Assembly: GCA_030150795.1 (NCBI GenBank)
Contig: JASLFF010000390.1
Location: forward strand, 1 to 6,952
Direction: 5' to 3'
DNA from: Terriglobales bacterium
Lineage (GTDB): Bacteria > Acidobacteriota > Terriglobia > Terriglobales > Gp1-AA117
Length of the DNA stretch: 6,952 bases
Positions within the stretch are counted from its first letter, which is position 1, and the number at the start of each line of letters is the position of its first letter. The notes beneath the pieces were generated by a model. That model was not told where the DNA came from, searched no databases, and worked only from the letters and a program-made list of their open reading frames with translations. A program made the position numbers and the translations under genes. Below are positions 5,218 to 6,952 of the stretch, piece after piece.

Positions 5218-6549
5218 TTACTTACAAAAGCTGCCGACTCCAATGCTGGACAATGCTAAACAAAGATCGACGCGTCCATGTCCCATCTGTTGCACGGCGA
5301 CTGCGCGGGTAATTGCATTTGCCACATCGCCCACTTTGTAGGTAGGCCGCGCCTGCAATACCAGCGCCGCTTCTCCGGCAACCAGCGGCGTACTGAATGA
5401 TGTGCCCCAGCCTGCGGCATAGTTTCCGCCCGGATAAGTAGTGATTACGCCTTCACCGGGAGCCGCAATGAACACTGAGTTGGTGCCAAAATTCGTGAAA
5501 CTGCTCTTCACGTCAGAATTGCTGGTAGATCCCACTCCAATTACACTGTTGTAGGCCGAGGGATAAACCAGGACCTGTCCGCCATCATTCCCTGAAGATG
5601 CCACTACTATTACATTCTTACTGAGCGCGTACTGAATGGCGTTCTGCAGCGCAGGCGAGCTCTGAGCAATCTCAAAACTCATGCTGATAACGTTGGCTCC
5701 GTTGTCCGCGGCGTAATAGATCGCACGCACGATGTTGAAGAGATCGGAGCTTCCGTCGCCGGCAAAAGCTTTCAATGACATGATGTGCGCGTTCGGCGCA
5801 ACCAGGTGAATCAGCCCTGCCGTCATGGTCCCATGACCAAACTCTCCGGGAGGTCCATCCAGAATGCTGGTGCTCGATTGGTTCAAGATGGCCAACGTTG
5901 AGCTGTTCATCTGTACAAGATTCTGGCCATCCAGAATGCTGGTGGAAGACTGCGCCAATGCAGCGGCCATTGCCGGGGTCAGATCTACCAACTCAGAGGG
6001 ATCGGCAACATTTGCGATGAAATTGAAACCCGGAACAAGGGCAGACTGCAGTGCCGGATGGGAAGTATCAACGCCCGTATCGATGACTGCGACTGTGATG
6101 CCTGTGCCGGTGAGACCGGAGGCCGCCTGCAAGTCACCCTGGCGGATGATGGCTGTCGCGGGCTGGACCACATAATTGCTGGCGACAGGTGACCCAAAGT
6201 AATTCACCACCGTGCGTCCCGGAAGTCCATCCAGAATCGACGTTGAAGATTGGGTCAGGTTGGCCACCGTTGCTCCGGACAACTCGGGCACACCAAGAGC
6301 GCGATTACGCTCAAAACTTTGCACTGACTTGTCAGTGGAAATACTGGGATCAACGGAGGAAGTTGAAACCAGAAAAACACCGTGTGAAGAGCCTTGAGTC
6401 AGTTGCGTGAGACCGTGCTGGCCGCAGACGTCCTGCACTTTGTCAGGCGAGGTCACCAGGACGTAGTTGTCCTGCGCCCAGAGCGAGAGTCCCATCAATA
6501 GAAACAAGCCACTACAGACTTTTGCAAGCACCCTGAATCTGTTGCTCAT
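5218..6549 (-). CDS. Secreted subtilisin-like serine protease (S8) with QSSTSILDG repeats
   Basis: The 443-residue exported endopeptidase has a signal peptide at residues 1-25 (Arg/Lys region, hydrophobic core, LWA-Q cut). Residues 27-85 look like an I9-type inhibitory propeptide (YVLVTS...HGVFLVST). The S8 domain begins near 145, with catalytic D157 (AVIDTGVD), H239 (GHGTMTAG), oxyanion-hole N321 (ASSGNDG) and S384 (GTSFSTPLVAG). The triad is complete, so the enzyme should be active. The D-to-H distance is 82 residues against 32 in subtilisin BPN', while H-to-S is close to normal (145). The extra 50 residues contain two copies of QSSTSILDG (200-208, 224-232), and a third copy is at 100-108, next to the propeptide/mature junction. 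C430 and C442 near the end could form a disulfide. ATG 6549 has AAGAGGA (6560-6566) 10 bases upstream. It is a single gene, convergent with the M28 peptidase and ended by its own terminator. Confidence 0.93.
   Translation of the reverse strand: MSNRFRVLAKVCSGLFLLMGLSLWAQDNYVLVTSPDKVQDVCGQHGLTQLTQGSSHGVFLVSTSSVDPSISTDKSVQSFERNRALGVPELSGATVANLTQSSTSILDGLPGRTVVNYFGSPVASNYVVQPATAIIRQGDLQAASGLTGTGITVAVIDTGVDTSHPALQSALVPGFNFIANVADPSELVDLTPAMAAALAQSSTSILDGQNLVQMNSSTLAILNQSSTSILDGPPGEFGHGTMTAGLIHLVAPNAHIMSLKAFAGDGSSDLFNIVRAIYYAADNGANVISMSFEIAQSSPALQNAIQYALSKNVIVVASSGNDGGQVLVYPSAYNSVIGVGSTSNSDVKSSFTNFGTNSVFIAAPGEGVITTYPGGNYAAGWGTSFSTPLVAGEAALVLQARPTYKVGDVANAITRAVAVQQMGHGRVDLCLALSSIGVGSFCK
5854..5880 (-). 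repeat. QSSTSILDG repeat copy 3 (residues 224-232)
   Basis: This copy reads CAA TCG AGC ACC AGC ATT CTG GAT GGA on the coding strand. It sits seven residues before catalytic H239 and is preceded by NSSTLAILN, which looks like a degenerate fourth unit. Confidence 0.85.
5926..5952 (-). repeat. QSSTSILDG repeat copy 2 (residues 200-208)
   Basis: This copy reads CAG TCT TCC ACC AGC ATT CTG GAT GGC. It lies in the insertion between catalytic D157 and H239, 24 residues before copy 3, and is preceded by the Ala-rich segment PAMAAALA. Confidence 0.85.
6226..6252 (-). repeat. QSSTSILDG repeat copy 1 (residues 100-108)
   Basis: This copy reads CAA TCT TCA ACG TCG ATT CTG GAT GGA. It lies between the inhibitory propeptide and the catalytic domain, exactly 100 residues before copy 2, within ATVANLT-QSSTSILDG-LPG. 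Confidence 0.85.
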
Positions 6550-6733
6550 ACTTAAGTTGTCCTCTTCAAGCTTTTCTTGCTGAGCCTGGGGAGGGCTCCC
6601 TTCAGTTAATCCGTCGAACTTGCGAAAAGTATAGCCAGAGTAGCTCGAAGGGATGTGAAGGAATTTCTTTGGGCGACACCATAAAACGAAGCAAAGACGA
6701 ATTAAAAGACACGGGCTAAATTGGGTTGGAATT
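6550..6733 (-). promoter_or_regulatory. Upstream region and candidate promoter of the S8 protease
   Basis: On the minus strand a TATACT box (6628-6633) is a good -10 candidate and would give a leader of about 70 bases. TTCACA (6654-6659) resembles a -35 but is 20 bases away, longer than ideal. Within the leader, GAGCC/GGCTC (6582-6586 and 6594-6598) can form a short hairpin, followed by the Shine-Dalgarno AAGAGGA (6560-6566). No gene was found in this stretch. Confidence 0.4.
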
Positions 6734-6790
6734 TACAAAATATAGTTTAAATTATTGATAAATAAGTACTTAATTTATAATTATTAACGA
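6734..6790. other. Extremely AT-rich block
   Basis: Between 6731 and 6788 only about 6 of 58 bases are G or C, in sharp contrast to the G+C-rich genes around it. It contains the imperfect inverted repeat ATAAATAAG/CTTaATTTAT (6758-6778) around AAGTACTT. Such blocks in a G+C-rich genome often mark promoters, binding sites for nucleoid or silencing proteins, or edges of acquired DNA. Confidence 0.6.
6755..6781 (+). promoter_or_regulatory. Candidate sigma-70 promoter, rightward
   Basis: TTGATA (6755-6760, five of six matches to TTGACA) is followed after 15 bases by a perfect TATAAT (6776-6781). The spacer is two bases shorter than optimal. It would drive whatever gene starts near or beyond the right edge, with a leader of roughly 125 bases. 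Confidence 0.4.
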
Positions 6791-6916
6791 ACCAGGAAGG
6801 CGTCAATCATCGGGCTGATGTGCATAAGCTTTTATCAAGAAAACGTGCGAGGAGGGCTAAAAAATAGGGAAATTCTTAGACTTACTAATAAACTTCAGGT
6901 GATCTGAGGAAGTGTT

Positions 6917-6952
6917 GTGGGGCAAAAGGGATTATTTACTGCTGCCGCTTGT
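6917..6952 (+). CDS. Possible start of a rightward gene, cut by window edge
   Basis: GTG 6917 opens a frame to the window end reading V/M-GQKGLFTAAAC, preceded by GAGGA (6906-6910) at a six-base spacing. A lysine followed by small and hydrophobic residues could be the beginning of a signal peptide. Only 12 codons are visible, so the call rests on the ribosome binding site, the spacing and the upstream promoter candidate. Confidence 0.25.
   Translation, partial: MGQKGLFTAAAC

Noticed and set aside
5854..6252. Repeat copies as a CRISPR-like or mobile DNA repeat
   Set aside because: Copies are in frame inside one gene, unevenly spaced (300 and 72 bases) and diverged at synonymous sites, so the repeat is at protein level.
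6818..6907. 29-codon plus-strand ORF (MCISFYQ...) ending just before the possible GTG 6917 start
   Set aside because: Its only Shine-Dalgarno-like site is 18 bases away; the stop overlapping the next ribosome binding site is suggestive but not enough for a gene call.

Overview
The window reads as chromosomal DNA of a soil-type bacterium, most likely an acidobacterium (Terriglobia/Koribacter-like). That placement is inferred from the mid-to-high G+C coding style and from the mix of protein families: a DUF6328-like membrane protein, a degenerate receiver protein beginning LVLCTG, and secreted M28 and S8 peptidases. No rRNA, tRNA or other phylogenetic marker is present to settle it. No mobile element, CRISPR array or phage gene was seen.

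Layout from left to right: (1) the 3' part of a helical protein of unknown function with a Pro/Ala-rich linker (+, to 1255); (2) a small basic protein (-, 1442-1723) in what would otherwise be a 628-base gap; (3) a membrane protein made of two tandem DUF6328-like halves (+, 1884-2798); (4) a single-domain pseudo-receiver lacking the phospho-acceptor Asp (-, 2806-3153), convergent with the previous gene and only 7 bases away; (5) a 254-base divergent spacer holding a coding-like 39-codon minus-strand ORF; (6) a secreted M28 zinc aminopeptidase with a PA-like insert and all metal ligands intact (+, 3408-5096); (7) a convergent spacer with a rho-independent terminator; (8) a secreted subtilisin-like S8 protease (-, 5218-6549); (9) a 403-base stretch with the S8 upstream region, a very AT-rich block of about 10% G+C with a TATAAT promoter candidate, and possibly the first codons of a rightward gene at the edge.

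Genes alternate strand almost one by one, so nothing here looks like a multi-gene operon; each gene appears to be its own transcription unit. The right half is a pair of convergent exported peptidases, an endopeptidase (S8) and an aminopeptidase (M28). They could act in sequence on extracellular or periplasmic protein, but adjacency is the only evidence for that.

The most unusual signal is in the S8 protease. The nonapeptide QSSTSILDG occurs three times: once at the propeptide/catalytic-domain junction and twice inside a roughly 50-residue insertion between the catalytic Asp and His. The copies are identical as protein but use different codons, including serine codons from both the TCN and AGC families, which indicates selection on the peptide rather than a recent DNA duplication.
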